Under the pieces are notes generated by a model. That model was given only the letters and a program-made list of their open reading frames with translations, had not been told where the DNA came from and made no database searches. Shown here one piece after another: positions 1-8,630 of a stretch of 32,399 nucleotides of DNA. The position numbers were made by a program, and so were the translations under genes. The stretch is from an uncultured Clostridia bacterium. Lineage in GTDB: Bacteria; Bacillota; Clostridia; Lachnospirales; CAG-274. Position 1 is the stretch's first letter, and the number at the start of each line of letters is the position of its first letter. The stretch is from the NCBI GenBank assembly GCA_944383305.1, contig CALWOZ010000029.1:1-32399 (forward strand). Direction: 5' to 3'.

Positions 1-78
1 TCTTTAGAGGCTTACAACAAGAAAAAAGCCCTTATAGGGCTTGAGCAAACCACCCGTTTAACGGGTGGTTTTGATTGA
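1..78 (+). CDS. Possible C-terminal fragment of an IS200-type transposase
   Basis: Frame 1 is open from the window edge to a TGA at 76-78, giving about 25 residues that include KKKALIGLEQTTRLTGGFD. The frame runs through both hairpins. Transposases of this family (small Y1 HUH enzymes of about 150 residues) often end inside or next to the right-end hairpin, which fits. No catalytic motif (HUH or the tyrosine) is visible because those lie upstream, outside the window. It may equally be a chance open frame. Translating the upstream flank would settle it. Confidence 0.3.
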   Translation, partial: SLEAYNKKKALIGLEQTTRLTGGFD

Positions 79-79
79 T
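1..79 (+). mobile_element. Putative right end of an IS200/IS605-type element
   Basis: Two hairpins lie back to back. The first is a small AAGCCCT/AGGGCTT stem at about 26-42. The second is a GC-rich stem at 47-56 pairing with 62-71 (AAACCACCCG / CGGGTGGTTT, loop TTTAA). GC-rich subterminal hairpins followed by a short cleavage-type sequence are what IS200/IS605 elements carry instead of inverted repeats. TTGAT follows the stem at 71-75 and again at 75-79. A matching hairpin that also contains ACCACC occurs at the other end of the window. The element body lies outside the window, so this rests on structure and resemblance only. The hairpin could also stop transcription coming from either side. 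Confidence 0.45.
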
Positions 80-94
80 TTAAAGTATCAAATT

Positions 95-637
95 TTAATA
101 TTCTGGGTCTATAAGACCATAAGAACCATCTTTTCTTTTATATACAACATTAATTTCATCAGTTGTAGAATTTCTAAATACGAAGAAATTATGAGAAATA
201 AGTTCCATTTCCATAACAGCTTCTTCAGCATCCATAGGTTTAATTTCGAACTTTTTAGTTCTATCTATTTTAATAGTATCTTCATCATCTTCAGATTCTA
301 TATTCATAGATATAGCTTTTAATTCATCTGTAAATGAAGAATCTCTACGAGATTTATCTCTTAAACGGCTTCTATATTTAACCATTTGTTTTTCTAATTT
401 ATCTACTACTTCATCAATAGCAGTATACATATCATCAGATGTAACTTCTGCTCTTAAAACTCTTTTAGGTAGATTAACAGTAACTTCTATTTTTTGGTCT
501 AATTTAACAACAGATAAAGTTACATTTATATCTGTATTTTCAGGGAAAAGCCTTTCTATTCTATTAATTTTGCTTGTGATTTTTTCTTTTAAAGCGTCTG
601 TAACAGTAGTATTTTTTGCTTTGAATGTATAACGCAT
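95..637 (-). CDS. hpf: Long-form ribosome hibernation promoting factor
   Basis: A 180-residue protein of the long HPF family, which dimerises 70S ribosomes into inactive 100S particles in stationary phase or stress. The N-terminal S30AE/YfiA-like domain (about 1-100) begins MRYTFKAKNTTVTDALKEK and has the beta-alpha-beta pattern that sits in the mRNA channel. After a charged linker, the C-terminal domain (about 125-180) contains KFEIKPMDAEEAVMEMEL and DEINVVYKRKDGSYGLIDP, the conserved dimerisation module of long HPF. The ATG at 637 is chosen because AGGAG lies 8 nt upstream at 650-646. The in-frame GTG at 646 overlaps that ribosome site and is rejected. The gene ends about 16 nt from the putative IS right end. 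No clear terminator of its own is visible beyond the IS hairpin. Confidence 0.93.
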   Translation of the reverse strand: MRYTFKAKNTTVTDALKEKITSKINRIERLFPENTDINVTLSVVKLDQKIEVTVNLPKRVLRAEVTSDDMYTAIDEVVDKLEKQMVKYRSRLRDKSRRDSSFTDELKAISMNIESEDDEDTIKIDRTKKFEIKPMDAEEAVMEMELISHNFFVFRNSTTDEINVVYKRKDGSYGLIDPEY

Positions 638-774
638 AACGAACACTCCTTTTTATCCTATTTTTAGTTAAATAATATGTATAATTTAACCTTACATATA
701 TATTATTCTACAAATATAATAAAAATCCTTTTAATTTATTAAAAAATAATTACCAAATAATAATTATAAAATAT

Positions 775-816
775 GTGAAAAAATACTAAAAGGACTTAAA
801 ACATATAAGTCCTTTT
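775..816 (-). terminator. Rho-independent terminator of the FMN-binding-like gene
   Basis: An 11-bp stem (AAAAGGACTTA at 788-798 with TAAGTCCTTTT at 806-816) is followed on the minus strand by AGTATTTTTT. It lies about 23 nt past the stop of the minus-strand gene ending at 839, between that gene and hpf. Confidence 0.75.
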
Positions 817-838
817 AATATTTTTATTAATACAATTA

Positions 839-1243
839 TTATTTTTTAGCTTGCTCTAATGCTTGTTCTACAGCCTTAACTAATATATCATTTGTCATAG
901 AAGTATCAACAGAACTTGTAATATCAGTACTTTGATTTTCTATTATTTGTGCAGAAACATCATCAATAGAACGTTCAAATAAAGGATAAAAAACTTCTTG
1001 TGTTTCGCCCATATTAACAAGAGCTATATCTAAAATTTCATCTTTAGAAACTGTAACTTCTACTGATACAGGATTGCTATGTAGTATTATTTCAGAAGAA
1101 TATGTACCCGGATTATATGCTGTACTGTTATTTTTAGGTATAAATAAATATATAATAATACCTAATATAATAATACCTATAATAGCAAACATAGTTGTTT
1201 TTAAAATATCTTTAAGCTTTACAACTACTATTTTTGTGCTCAA
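839..1243 (-). CDS. Membrane-anchored FMN-binding-domain-like protein
   Basis: A 134-residue protein. A short basic N-terminus (KLKDILK) precedes one hydrophobic segment at about 17-35, so it is probably anchored with its C-terminal part outside. Residues about 44-134 run YNPGTYSSEIIL, VSVEVTVSKDEILDIALVN and end in a helix DILVKAVEQALEQA. This layout resembles small clostridial FMN-binding-domain proteins. The usual Ser-Gly-Ala-Thr flavin-attachment motif of the RnfG-type domain is not present. The equivalent stretch reads SSVDTSMTND, so flavin binding is inference. The start is a TTG at 1243 with AGGAGG at 1256-1251, 7 nt upstream. It is divergent from addB and single-gene, with its own terminator. 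The function in the cell is unknown. Confidence 0.6.
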   Translation of the reverse strand: MSTKIVVVKLKDILKTTMFAIIGIIILGIIIYLFIPKNNSTAYNPGTYSSEIILHSNPVSVEVTVSKDEILDIALVNMGETQEVFYPLFERSIDDVSAQIIENQSTDITSSVDTSMTNDILVKAVEQALEQAKK

Positions 1244-1285
1244 AAAGACACCTCCTAAAAATAAAAATATATATTTATATTTTTA

Positions 1286-1314
1286 TTACAATAATTAAAA
1301 AAATATGTTAAAAT
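1286..1314 (+). promoter_or_regulatory. Candidate promoter for addB (extended -10)
   Basis: An extended -10, TGTTAAAAT, lies at 1306-1314, 17 bp after a weak -35-like TTACAA (1286-1291). Almost the same sequence (TATGKTAAAATAAT) precedes uppS at 9933. It sits in the divergent gap between the FMN-binding-like gene and addB. In DNA this AT-rich, such matches are only suggestive. Confidence 0.4.
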
Positions 1315-1350
1315 AATAATAAATTATATAAAAATAAGTAAGGTGAAAAT

Positions 1351-4300
1351 ATGAAATTACAATATATTTTTGGTAAAGCTGGTAGTGGTAAATTAGAGTC
1401 TTGTATTAATGATATATTAATAAGACAAGAAGAAAAATATTTACCATCTGTTTTTATTGTTCCAGAGCAATTTACTTTACAAGCAGAAAAAAAAGTCATA
1501 GAAAAGTCTAAAACAAAAGTATTATTTAATACATATGTTTTAAATTTTAAAAGACTTGCATATCGTGTTTTTTCTGAGCTTGGATTATCTAATAAAAAAC
1601 CTCTTGAAGATATAGGCAAAACTATGATTTTAAGAAAAATATTATATAATCTTAATAAAGAGGATTTACTTAAGTATTTTTCTGAAAAATCTTATTCTAA
1701 TATAGGGTTATTAGAAAAAATTGGAGATATTTTAAAAGAATTTTTTGAATTTGGTGTAGAGATAGATGATTTAGAAAGAGTTATAAAAGACGAAAATAAT
1801 AAGGACAAGGAAAATTTAATATTAAAATTAAGTGATTTAAAAGAAATATATATAAAATATAAAGAATTTATAAAAAATGATTATATAACAGATGAAGGAA
1901 TATTGGATATTTTAGCACAAAAAATAGACCAGTCTAGTATTATAACTAAAGATACAGAAATTTTTATATATGGATTTGAAGCTTTTAACAATCAAGAAAT
2001 AAATATTATATATAAATTATTTGAAAAGTGTGAAAAAATTAATATATACTTTACATTAAATTCTAATATAACATATTTTGACAAGGTAAATCCTTTTGAT
2101 CATTATTTTTATGTAAAAAACACTATAAATAAAATAAACGATAAAATTGTTAATAAACTTGGTGTAACTGTTGAAAAACCAATATATTTAGGACAAAATA
2201 AAAGACATAAAAATAATGAAGAGTTATATTTTTTAGAAGAAAACTTTTTGATATATAATAATAAAAAATATACAAAACAAGTGGAAAATATAAATATAGT
2301 TTGTTGTCAAAATAAATATACAGAGATAGAAAATGTATCAAGTATAATTTTAGATTTAGTAAAAAATAAAGGATATAACTTTAAAGATATAGTAATAATA
2401 CTAGGAGATTTATCTTATCAAAAAAATATAAAAATGTTTTTTAATAAATATAATATACCATACTTTTTAGATGATAAAAAGAAAATAACAAATCATTGTT
2501 TAGTGGAATTTATAATGTCTGCACTAGATATTATAATATATAATTTTCAGTATGAAAGTATATTTAGATATTTAAGAACTGGAATATTAGACATATTAAA
2601 CACTTATGATATAACTAAAGAAAGTATAGATATAATAGAAAATTATGTAATAAAATATGGTATAAAAGGTGATAAATGGAAAAAAGATTTTAAATATGGA
2701 TTTTATGAAAACTCTGTTTATAATTATGACCAAATAAATAACATTAGAAAAAATATTTTAAAAAGTATGTCTAAATTAGATTTAAAAAGAACAAGAAAAT
2801 ATACTGTTTTAGAAATAAGCAGAGCTATATTAGATTTTATGGTGGATATAAATATAGAAGAAGCAATTAAATCTATAATAGAGCGAGATAGAACATTATT
2901 TAATCAAGCAATTATAAAAAATGCAGGTATTTTAGATGAGCATATGCAAGTTTTTAATAGTATTTGTGAAATATTACAAAAGTTTGTAGATATATTAGGA
3001 GAGGAAAAACTGACTTTAGATGAGTATAGCAAAATATTAAAATCTGCATTTGAAAAAGAAACTATAAGTATAATACCACCAACTCAAGACCAAGTGCTTA
3101 TAGGGGACTTTGATAGAACAAAAATAACAGACAACAAAGTTTTAATAGCTATGGGCATAAATGAAGGCAATATACCAAAATATAAAGATGAATCTCCTTT
3201 TATATCAGATAATGAAAAAATATTCTTATTATCTAAAGGTATAGAAATGAGGGCTATATCTATATCTAGTATGGCAACAGAAATGTTAAATGTATATTCT
3301 TTAATTTTAAAACCACAAGATAAATTATATTTTACCTATTGTTTAAGTACATTAGAAGGAAATAGTAAAAAGCCTTCTGTTATTATAGAAAAAATTAAAA
3401 ATATTTTTCCTAATTTAAAGGAGTGTATACAAGAAAATAGCCATATTAATTTAACAACATCTCCACAAATAGTTTTTGATAATATTTTTAAAAGTTTTAA
3501 TTATATGGACAATATAAATGATTATTTAAAAGATACGTTTACGTGGTTTTTAAATAATAAAGATTTTGAAAATAGGTTAAAACATATTAAAGATGGAATA
3601 TTAAAAATAGACAATAATGAAGATGAGTATATAAATAAAGAGTTATTAAACAAAGTTTATGAAAATAACATAGTTTTTTCTAGCGTATCAAAATTAGAAG
3701 AATTTAAAAAATGCCCATTTTCTTATTTTTTAAAATATACTCTTAATATAAAAGAAAGAGATACTAACATATTAGATTATTTAAAATTGGGAAATATATA
3801 TCATAATATATTAGAAGAATTTTCTAATAAACTATTAAAAGATAATGTTAATATTGAAAATATAACAGAAAAGGATATATATTCATTAATAGATAATATA
3901 GTAGACAATATATCAAAAAGTGAAGAATTAGTCAGTATGTTTGAAGCTTCAGCAAGGTATAAATATTATCTTAGTAGAATAAAAAAAATTACAGGTATGT
4001 CTGCTAATGTAATAATAAGTCAAATAAAAGATGGTATGTTTATACCTAAATATTTTGAAATAAACTTTGATAATATAAATAAAAATAGTAAAATTTATAA
4101 TAACATAAAAATAAATTTAAAAAATAACTATGAAATGATATTAAAAGGTAAAATAGACCGTGTGGACAAGCTTTATATAGACGATAAAGAGTATATAAAA
4201 ATATTAGACTATAAATCTTCAGATAAAAAACTTAGTATAGACAAGGTTTATTATGGACTACAGTTACAAATACTTATGTATTTAGATACATTTATAAAGA

Positions 4301-4773
4301 TTGAAGAAAATATGTTAAATAAAGAAATATTGCCAGCTGGTGCATTTTATTTTCAAGTAAAAGAAGATATGATAGAAGAAAAAGATAGCCAGGATAAATT
4401 TCAATCTAAATTTGACTTAAAGGGTATAGTGGCTAAAGATGAAAATGTAATAAAAGGATTTAATAAAAGTGACAAAACTAATAAAATAAAAGGGGTAAAA
4501 TCTAGCGAATTAATTGGTATGGAAGATTTTAAAAGACTTTTATTATTGTCTAATATAGTCACAAAAGAGATTGGCAATGATATAATAACAGGAAATATAA
4601 AAGTATATCCTTATAAGTATAAAAGTGATACAGGCTGTGAATATTGTGATTATAAAGATATTTGTAATTTTGAAATATTAAACAAAAAGGTAAAATACAA
4701 TAACTTAAAAGAACTTAAAGACGAAGAATTGTGGCAAAAGATAAATGAGAAAATAGATGAAAATGAAAAGTAA
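1351..4773 (+). CDS. addB: ATP-dependent helicase/nuclease subunit B
   Basis: A 1140-residue AddB, the partner of AddA in the Gram-positive equivalent of RecBCD, which processes double-strand breaks. The N-terminus has a Walker A-like GKAGSGKL at 8-15. The C-terminal nuclease domain shows GKIDRVD (D936), ILDYKSS (D953, K955) and GLQLQILMYLD. The four cysteines expected for the AddB iron-sulphur staple are present at C788 (FKKCPFSYF), C1096, C1099 and C1105 (CEYCDYKDIC). Length is normal for the family. The ATG has AGGTGA at 1340-1345. Two oddities: residue 15 is Leu where Walker A normally has Thr or Ser, and addA does not follow as it usually does. The next gene is hemA, starting 10 nt after the stop, so the two are probably co-transcribed. 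Confidence 0.92.
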   Translation: MKLQYIFGKAGSGKLESCINDILIRQEEKYLPSVFIVPEQFTLQAEKKVIEKSKTKVLFNTYVLNFKRLAYRVFSELGLSNKKPLEDIGKTMILRKILYNLNKEDLLKYFSEKSYSNIGLLEKIGDILKEFFEFGVEIDDLERVIKDENNKDKENLILKLSDLKEIYIKYKEFIKNDYITDEGILDILAQKIDQSSIITKDTEIFIYGFEAFNNQEINIIYKLFEKCEKINIYFTLNSNITYFDKVNPFDHYFYVKNTINKINDKIVNKLGVTVEKPIYLGQNKRHKNNEELYFLEENFLIYNNKKYTKQVENINIVCCQNKYTEIENVSSIILDLVKNKGYNFKDIVIILGDLSYQKNIKMFFNKYNIPYFLDDKKKITNHCLVEFIMSALDIIIYNFQYESIFRYLRTGILDILNTYDITKESIDIIENYVIKYGIKGDKWKKDFKYGFYENSVYNYDQINNIRKNILKSMSKLDLKRTRKYTVLEISRAILDFMVDINIEEAIKSIIERDRTLFNQAIIKNAGILDEHMQVFNSICEILQKFVDILGEEKLTLDEYSKILKSAFEKETISIIPPTQDQVLIGDFDRTKITDNKVLIAMGINEGNIPKYKDESPFISDNEKIFLLSKGIEMRAISISSMATEMLNVYSLILKPQDKLYFTYCLSTLEGNSKKPSVIIEKIKNIFPNLKECIQENSHINLTTSPQIVFDNIFKSFNYMDNINDYLKDTFTWFLNNKDFENRLKHIKDGILKIDNNEDEYINKELLNKVYENNIVFSSVSKLEEFKKCPFSYFLKYTLNIKERDTNILDYLKLGNIYHNILEEFSNKLLKDNVNIENITEKDIYSLIDNIVDNISKSEELVSMFEASARYKYYLSRIKKITGMSANVIISQIKDGMFIPKYFEINFDNINKNSKIYNNIKINLKNNYEMILKGKIDRVDKLYIDDKEYIKILDYKSSDKKLSIDKVYYGLQLQILMYLDTFIKIEENMLNKEILPAGAFYFQVKEDMIEEKDSQDKFQSKFDLKGIVAKDENVIKGFNKSDKTNKIKGVKSSELIGMEDFKRLLLLSNIVTKEIGNDIITGNIKVYPYKYKSDTGCEYCDYKDICNFEILNKKVKYNNLKELKDEELWQKINEKIDENEK

Positions 4774-4783
4774 GAGGTTTTTT

Positions 4784-5998
4784 ATGAAAATAAAAATGAT
4801 AGGTGTGGACCATACTAAAGCACCATTAGAATACAGAGAAAAAGTAGCATTTAGTCAAACTAGAGCAATAGAGTTTTTAGAAAATATAAAAAAGGATGAA
4901 AATATATTAGGTTGTGTAGTTTTATCTACTTGTAATAGGACAGAAATATGGATAAGCTATAAAGACCATTTAAAAGTTGAACTTGATAATATTTTATGTG
5001 ACTTTAAAAATATAAATATTGATGATTATAAAAAGTATTTTGTTTATAGAGAAAATAAAAAAGCAGTAGAGCATCTTTTTATGCTAACTTCAGGGCTTAA
5101 ATCTAAAATATTAGGCGAAGACCAAATTATTACACAAGTAAGAAATGCAGTAGAATTATCAAGAAATAATAATTTTTTAGATACAGTTTTAGAAATATTA
5201 TTTAAAAATGCTATAACAGCTAGTAAAAAAGTAAAAACTAATGTAAAATTTAATAAAAGTTCATTTTCTGTTATAGATAGTGCTATAAAAAAGCTAGAAA
5301 GCATTAATATTGATATAAAAAATAAAAATTGTTTAGTTATAGGTAATGGTGAAATGGGAAGACTAGCCGGAGCCACATTTGTAAAGAGTGGGGCTAATGT
5401 GACAATGACTCTTAGACAGCACCATAAAGGTGACGTAATTATACCAGTTGGTGTAAATATAATAAGCTTTTTAGATAGAATAGAAGTTTTGCCACAATTT
5501 GACATAGTTATTTCTACTACGTCTACTAATAGATATATGTTAAAATATGAAGATGTTTGTAAAATAAAACTAAAAGAAAAAGTAGTATTTATAGATTTAG
5601 CTGTGCCTAGAGATATTGATGAAAGGATATTTAATATTAAAGGGGTAACAGGATTTAATATAGATGATTTTAAAATAGAAGAAAGTGAGTTAAAAAATTT
5701 TAATGAAAATATAGAAAAAGCAAAAAATATTTTAAATGAATATATAGAAAATTTTTATAAATGGTATTTTAATAAAGACTTAATAAATAGTGTGTTTAAT
5801 ATAAGTCAAAAGGTGGCAGATGACACAATATTTCGTATTAACAAAATTGTAGATGATAATACTAAAAATATTGTAGAAAAAGCATCTAAAAAATCTATTG
5901 AAAAGCTAATCTTTTGTTTAAGAGATAATATGAAAGTAGACGATTTTAAAAATTTTATAAATATAATAGAAAATAACTATTTAGATAACAATATATAA
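4784..5998 (+). CDS. hemA: Glutamyl-tRNA reductase
   Basis: A 404-residue enzyme that reduces glutamyl-tRNA(Glu) to glutamate-1-semialdehyde with NADPH, the first committed step of the C5 tetrapyrrole pathway. The catalytic cysteine is C50 in VVLSTCNRTEIW. SGLKSKILGEDQI follows, then a Rossmann segment CLVIGNGEMGRLAG and a C-terminal helical dimerisation region. The ATG at 4784 is preferred because AAGAGGT lies at 4772-4778. An in-frame ATG at 4757 lies inside the end of addB and has no better ribosome site. Downstream is a 162-bp AT-rich gap and then cobA-hemD. In many Clostridia hemC (hydroxymethylbilane synthase) sits at this point, but there is no trace of it here. Confidence 0.94.
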   Translation: MKIKMIGVDHTKAPLEYREKVAFSQTRAIEFLENIKKDENILGCVVLSTCNRTEIWISYKDHLKVELDNILCDFKNINIDDYKKYFVYRENKKAVEHLFMLTSGLKSKILGEDQIITQVRNAVELSRNNNFLDTVLEILFKNAITASKKVKTNVKFNKSSFSVIDSAIKKLESINIDIKNKNCLVIGNGEMGRLAGATFVKSGANVTMTLRQHHKGDVIIPVGVNIISFLDRIEVLPQFDIVISTTSTNRYMLKYEDVCKIKLKEKVVFIDLAVPRDIDERIFNIKGVTGFNIDDFKIEESELKNFNENIEKAKNILNEYIENFYKWYFNKDLINSVFNISQKVADDTIFRINKIVDDNTKNIVEKASKKSIEKLIFCLRDNMKVDDFKNFINIIENNYLDNNI

Positions 5999-6160
5999 AG
6001 TGACAATAACTTTCTCTATATTTATAAACCTAAAATATAATTTTTAGACTATTAAAATACTTTTATAATAATCAAAATAATTATATTATAGATTATAGTT
6101 AATAGATAAAACTATGAAAAATATATGTAGATTTAGCTAAAAATTTAAGGAGATAATAAA

Positions 6161-7651
6161 ATGAAAAAAGGCAAAGTTTGGCTTGTAGGGGCAGGACCTT
6201 CAGATTTTGAATTATTAACAATAAAAGGTAAAAAAGTTATAGAACAAGCAGATATAATATTTTATGATAGACTTGTATCTAATAGTATAATAAATCTTGC
6301 TAAAGATGACGCTATTTTAATAGACGTAGGGAAATGTTCTAACAATCATACTATGCCACAAGAACAAATAAATAAGCTTTTATTAAAATATGCTTTAGAG
6401 GGCAAGAATATAGTAAGGCTAAAAGGAGGAGACCCATTTTTATTTGGAAGAGGTGGAGAAGAATTAGAACTTTTAGCTAAAAATAATATTCCATTTGAAA
6501 TTGTAAACGGTATAACCTCAGCAATAGCTGTACCAGCATATAGTGGTATACCAGTTACTCATAGAGATTTTGTAAGTTCGTTACATATTGTAACAGGGCA
6601 TACAAAAAACAATAGTTTGAATATAGATTTTAAATCTCTTGTTAAATTAAATGGTACAATTGTTTTTTTAATGGGAGTATCATCTTTAAAAAATATTTGT
6701 GAGGGTCTTTTAAAAGCTGGTATGGATAAAGATATGCCCGTATGTATTTTAGAAAAAGGAACAACAGCTAGACAAAGAAATATAAAAGGAAGACTTAATA
6801 CTATTTACAAACAATCTATACAAGAGAAAGTTAAAACACCAGCTATAATAATAGTAGGTAAAGTATGTGAATTATCAAAAAATTTTGAATGGAGAAAAAA
6901 CTTACCATTATCTAACACAAGAGTTTTGGTGACAAGACCTAAAGACATAAACTCAAATTTTTGTAGTATGCTAAGAGATAATGGAGCAGAGGTGATAGAT
7001 TTACCTACTATAAAAACTGTACCTATAAAAAACATCAAAATAGAAGAGGCTTTTAATAATTTAGATTATAATTATATAGTTTTTACAAGTCCTAAAGGAG
7101 TAGAGTATTTTTTTCAAAATATGAAAATTTATAAAAAAGATGTAAGGTGTTTATTTAATAAAAAAATAGTAGTTGTAGGTAAGGCTACTAAAAAATCATT
7201 AGAAGAAAAAGGTCTATTTATAGATATTATGCCAAAAACTTATTGTGGAGAAGAATTAGCTAAAGAATTATTAAAATATATAAAAGCTAATGATAAAATA
7301 CTTATAGCTAGAGCAAAAGATGGTAATAAAGAAATTTTAAATATATTAAATAAAAGTAATATAATAATAAATGATTTAGCATTGTATGAAACAAAATATG
7401 ATAAAGCAAGTTTTATTAATTTTAATTTTGAATATGATGATATAGTAACATTTACAAGTGCATCTACTGTAACAGGGTTTATTAACGCCACTAAGCACTA
7501 TAATTTAGATTATAGTAAAATAAAAGCCGTATGTATCGGCAACCAAACAGAAAAAGAGGCTAACAAATATAAATTTAAAACATTTGTATCTAAAGAAGCC
7601 ACATTAGATAGTTTGTTACAAAAAGTTATAGAAATATGTAAAAAGGAGTGA
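6161..7651 (+). CDS. cobA-hemD: Uroporphyrinogen-III C-methyltransferase / uroporphyrinogen-III synthase fusion
   Basis: A 496-residue two-domain enzyme. Residues 1 to about 245 are the SUMT domain, which methylates uroporphyrinogen III at C2 and C7 using SAM to give precorrin-2. It shows VGAGPSDFELLTIKG, RLKGGDPFLFGRGGEE and YSGIPVTHRD. Residues from about 252 (NTRVLVTRP) to the end are the HemD domain, which closes hydroxymethylbilane to uroporphyrinogen III. It is poorly conserved in sequence but has the expected YIVFTSPKGVEYF and VTFTSASTVTGF segments. This fusion is common in Clostridia and points to the sirohaem/cobalamin branch rather than to haem. The ribosome site AAGGAGA lies about 7 nt before the ATG. 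hemB follows after 4 nt. Confidence 0.94.
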   Translation: MKKGKVWLVGAGPSDFELLTIKGKKVIEQADIIFYDRLVSNSIINLAKDDAILIDVGKCSNNHTMPQEQINKLLLKYALEGKNIVRLKGGDPFLFGRGGEELELLAKNNIPFEIVNGITSAIAVPAYSGIPVTHRDFVSSLHIVTGHTKNNSLNIDFKSLVKLNGTIVFLMGVSSLKNICEGLLKAGMDKDMPVCILEKGTTARQRNIKGRLNTIYKQSIQEKVKTPAIIIVGKVCELSKNFEWRKNLPLSNTRVLVTRPKDINSNFCSMLRDNGAEVIDLPTIKTVPIKNIKIEEAFNNLDYNYIVFTSPKGVEYFFQNMKIYKKDVRCLFNKKIVVVGKATKKSLEEKGLFIDIMPKTYCGEELAKELLKYIKANDKILIARAKDGNKEILNILNKSNIIINDLALYETKYDKASFINFNFEYDDIVTFTSASTVTGFINATKHYNLDYSKIKAVCIGNQTEKEANKYKFKTFVSKEATLDSLLQKVIEICKKE

Positions 7652-7655
7652 TAAA

Positions 7656-8630
7656 ATGAATAGAGGAAGAAGACTTAGACAAACAGAAAATATTAGAAAT
7701 ATGGTTAGTGAAACAAAAATAAACAAATCATCTTTAATATATCCATTATTTATTCAAGAGGGGAATAATATAAAAGAAGAAATAAAAGCTATGCCTAATC
7801 AATATAGATATAGTGTAGACAAACTAAACTTTGAAATAGAAAATCTTTTAAAAATGGGAATAAATAATGTTATATTATTTGGCATACCTGATAAAAAAGA
7901 CTGTGTAGGTACAGGAGCATATATAGAAGATGGTATTATACAAAAATCCCTTAGAGAAATAAAAAGAAATTTTAAAGAAATGACTTGTATAACAGATGTT
8001 TGTATGTGCGAATATACAGACCACGGACATTGTGGTATATTAGATAAAAATAATGTAGTAGACAATGATAAAACTATAAAAATATTAGGAAAAATTGCTA
8101 CAAGTCATATTAAAGCTGGTGCTGACATAGTAGCACCTTCTGATATGATGGACGGAAGAATAAAAGAAATAAGAAATGCACTTGATAAAGAGGGATTTAT
8201 AAACACACCTATTATTAGCTATGCAGTAAAATATTCATCTTCTTTTTATGGACCTTTTAGAGATGCAGCTAACTCGGCTCCAGCTTTTGGCGATAGAAAA
8301 ACTTATCAAATGGATTATAGAAATAGAAATGAGGCAATAAAAGAGGCTTTATATGATATAGAAGAAGGAGCAGACATAATAATGGTTAAGCCAGCCCTTA
8401 GCTATTTAGACATAATAAGAGATATAAAAAATAATATAAACTTGCCAGTATGTGCCTATAGCGTTAGTGGAGAGTATTCTATGATAAAAGTAGGTGGGGC
8501 AAGTGGAATAATTGATGAAGACAAAATTATTATGGAAACAACAACAAGTATGTATAGAGCAGGAACGGATATTTTAATAACTTATTTTGCAAAAGAACTT
8601 GCAAAATTTATAGACGAAGGGAGAATATAA
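7656..8630 (+). CDS. hemB: Porphobilinogen synthase (delta-aminolaevulinate dehydratase)
   Basis: A 324-residue enzyme that condenses two 5-aminolaevulinate molecules into porphobilinogen. It is the zinc-dependent type, with cysteines C116, C118 and C126 in VCMCEYTDHGHC. Schiff-base lysines are K192 (YAVKYSSSFYGPFRDA) and K245 (IMVKPALSYLDI). Length is standard. AAGGAGTGA precedes the ATG, overlapping the end of cobA-hemD. The stop codon abuts the hemL start directly, so the last three genes of the block appear translationally coupled. Confidence 0.96.
   Translation: MNRGRRLRQTENIRNMVSETKINKSSLIYPLFIQEGNNIKEEIKAMPNQYRYSVDKLNFEIENLLKMGINNVILFGIPDKKDCVGTGAYIEDGIIQKSLREIKRNFKEMTCITDVCMCEYTDHGHCGILDKNNVVDNDKTIKILGKIATSHIKAGADIVAPSDMMDGRIKEIRNALDKEGFINTPIISYAVKYSSSFYGPFRDAANSAPAFGDRKTYQMDYRNRNEAIKEALYDIEEGADIIMVKPALSYLDIIRDIKNNINLPVCAYSVSGEYSMIKVGGASGIIDEDKIIMETTTSMYRAGTDILITYFAKELAKFIDEGRI

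Noticed and set aside
5999-6160. Degraded hemC between hemA and cobA-hemD
   Set aside because: The gap is 162 bp and no frame gives any recognisable HemC segment.
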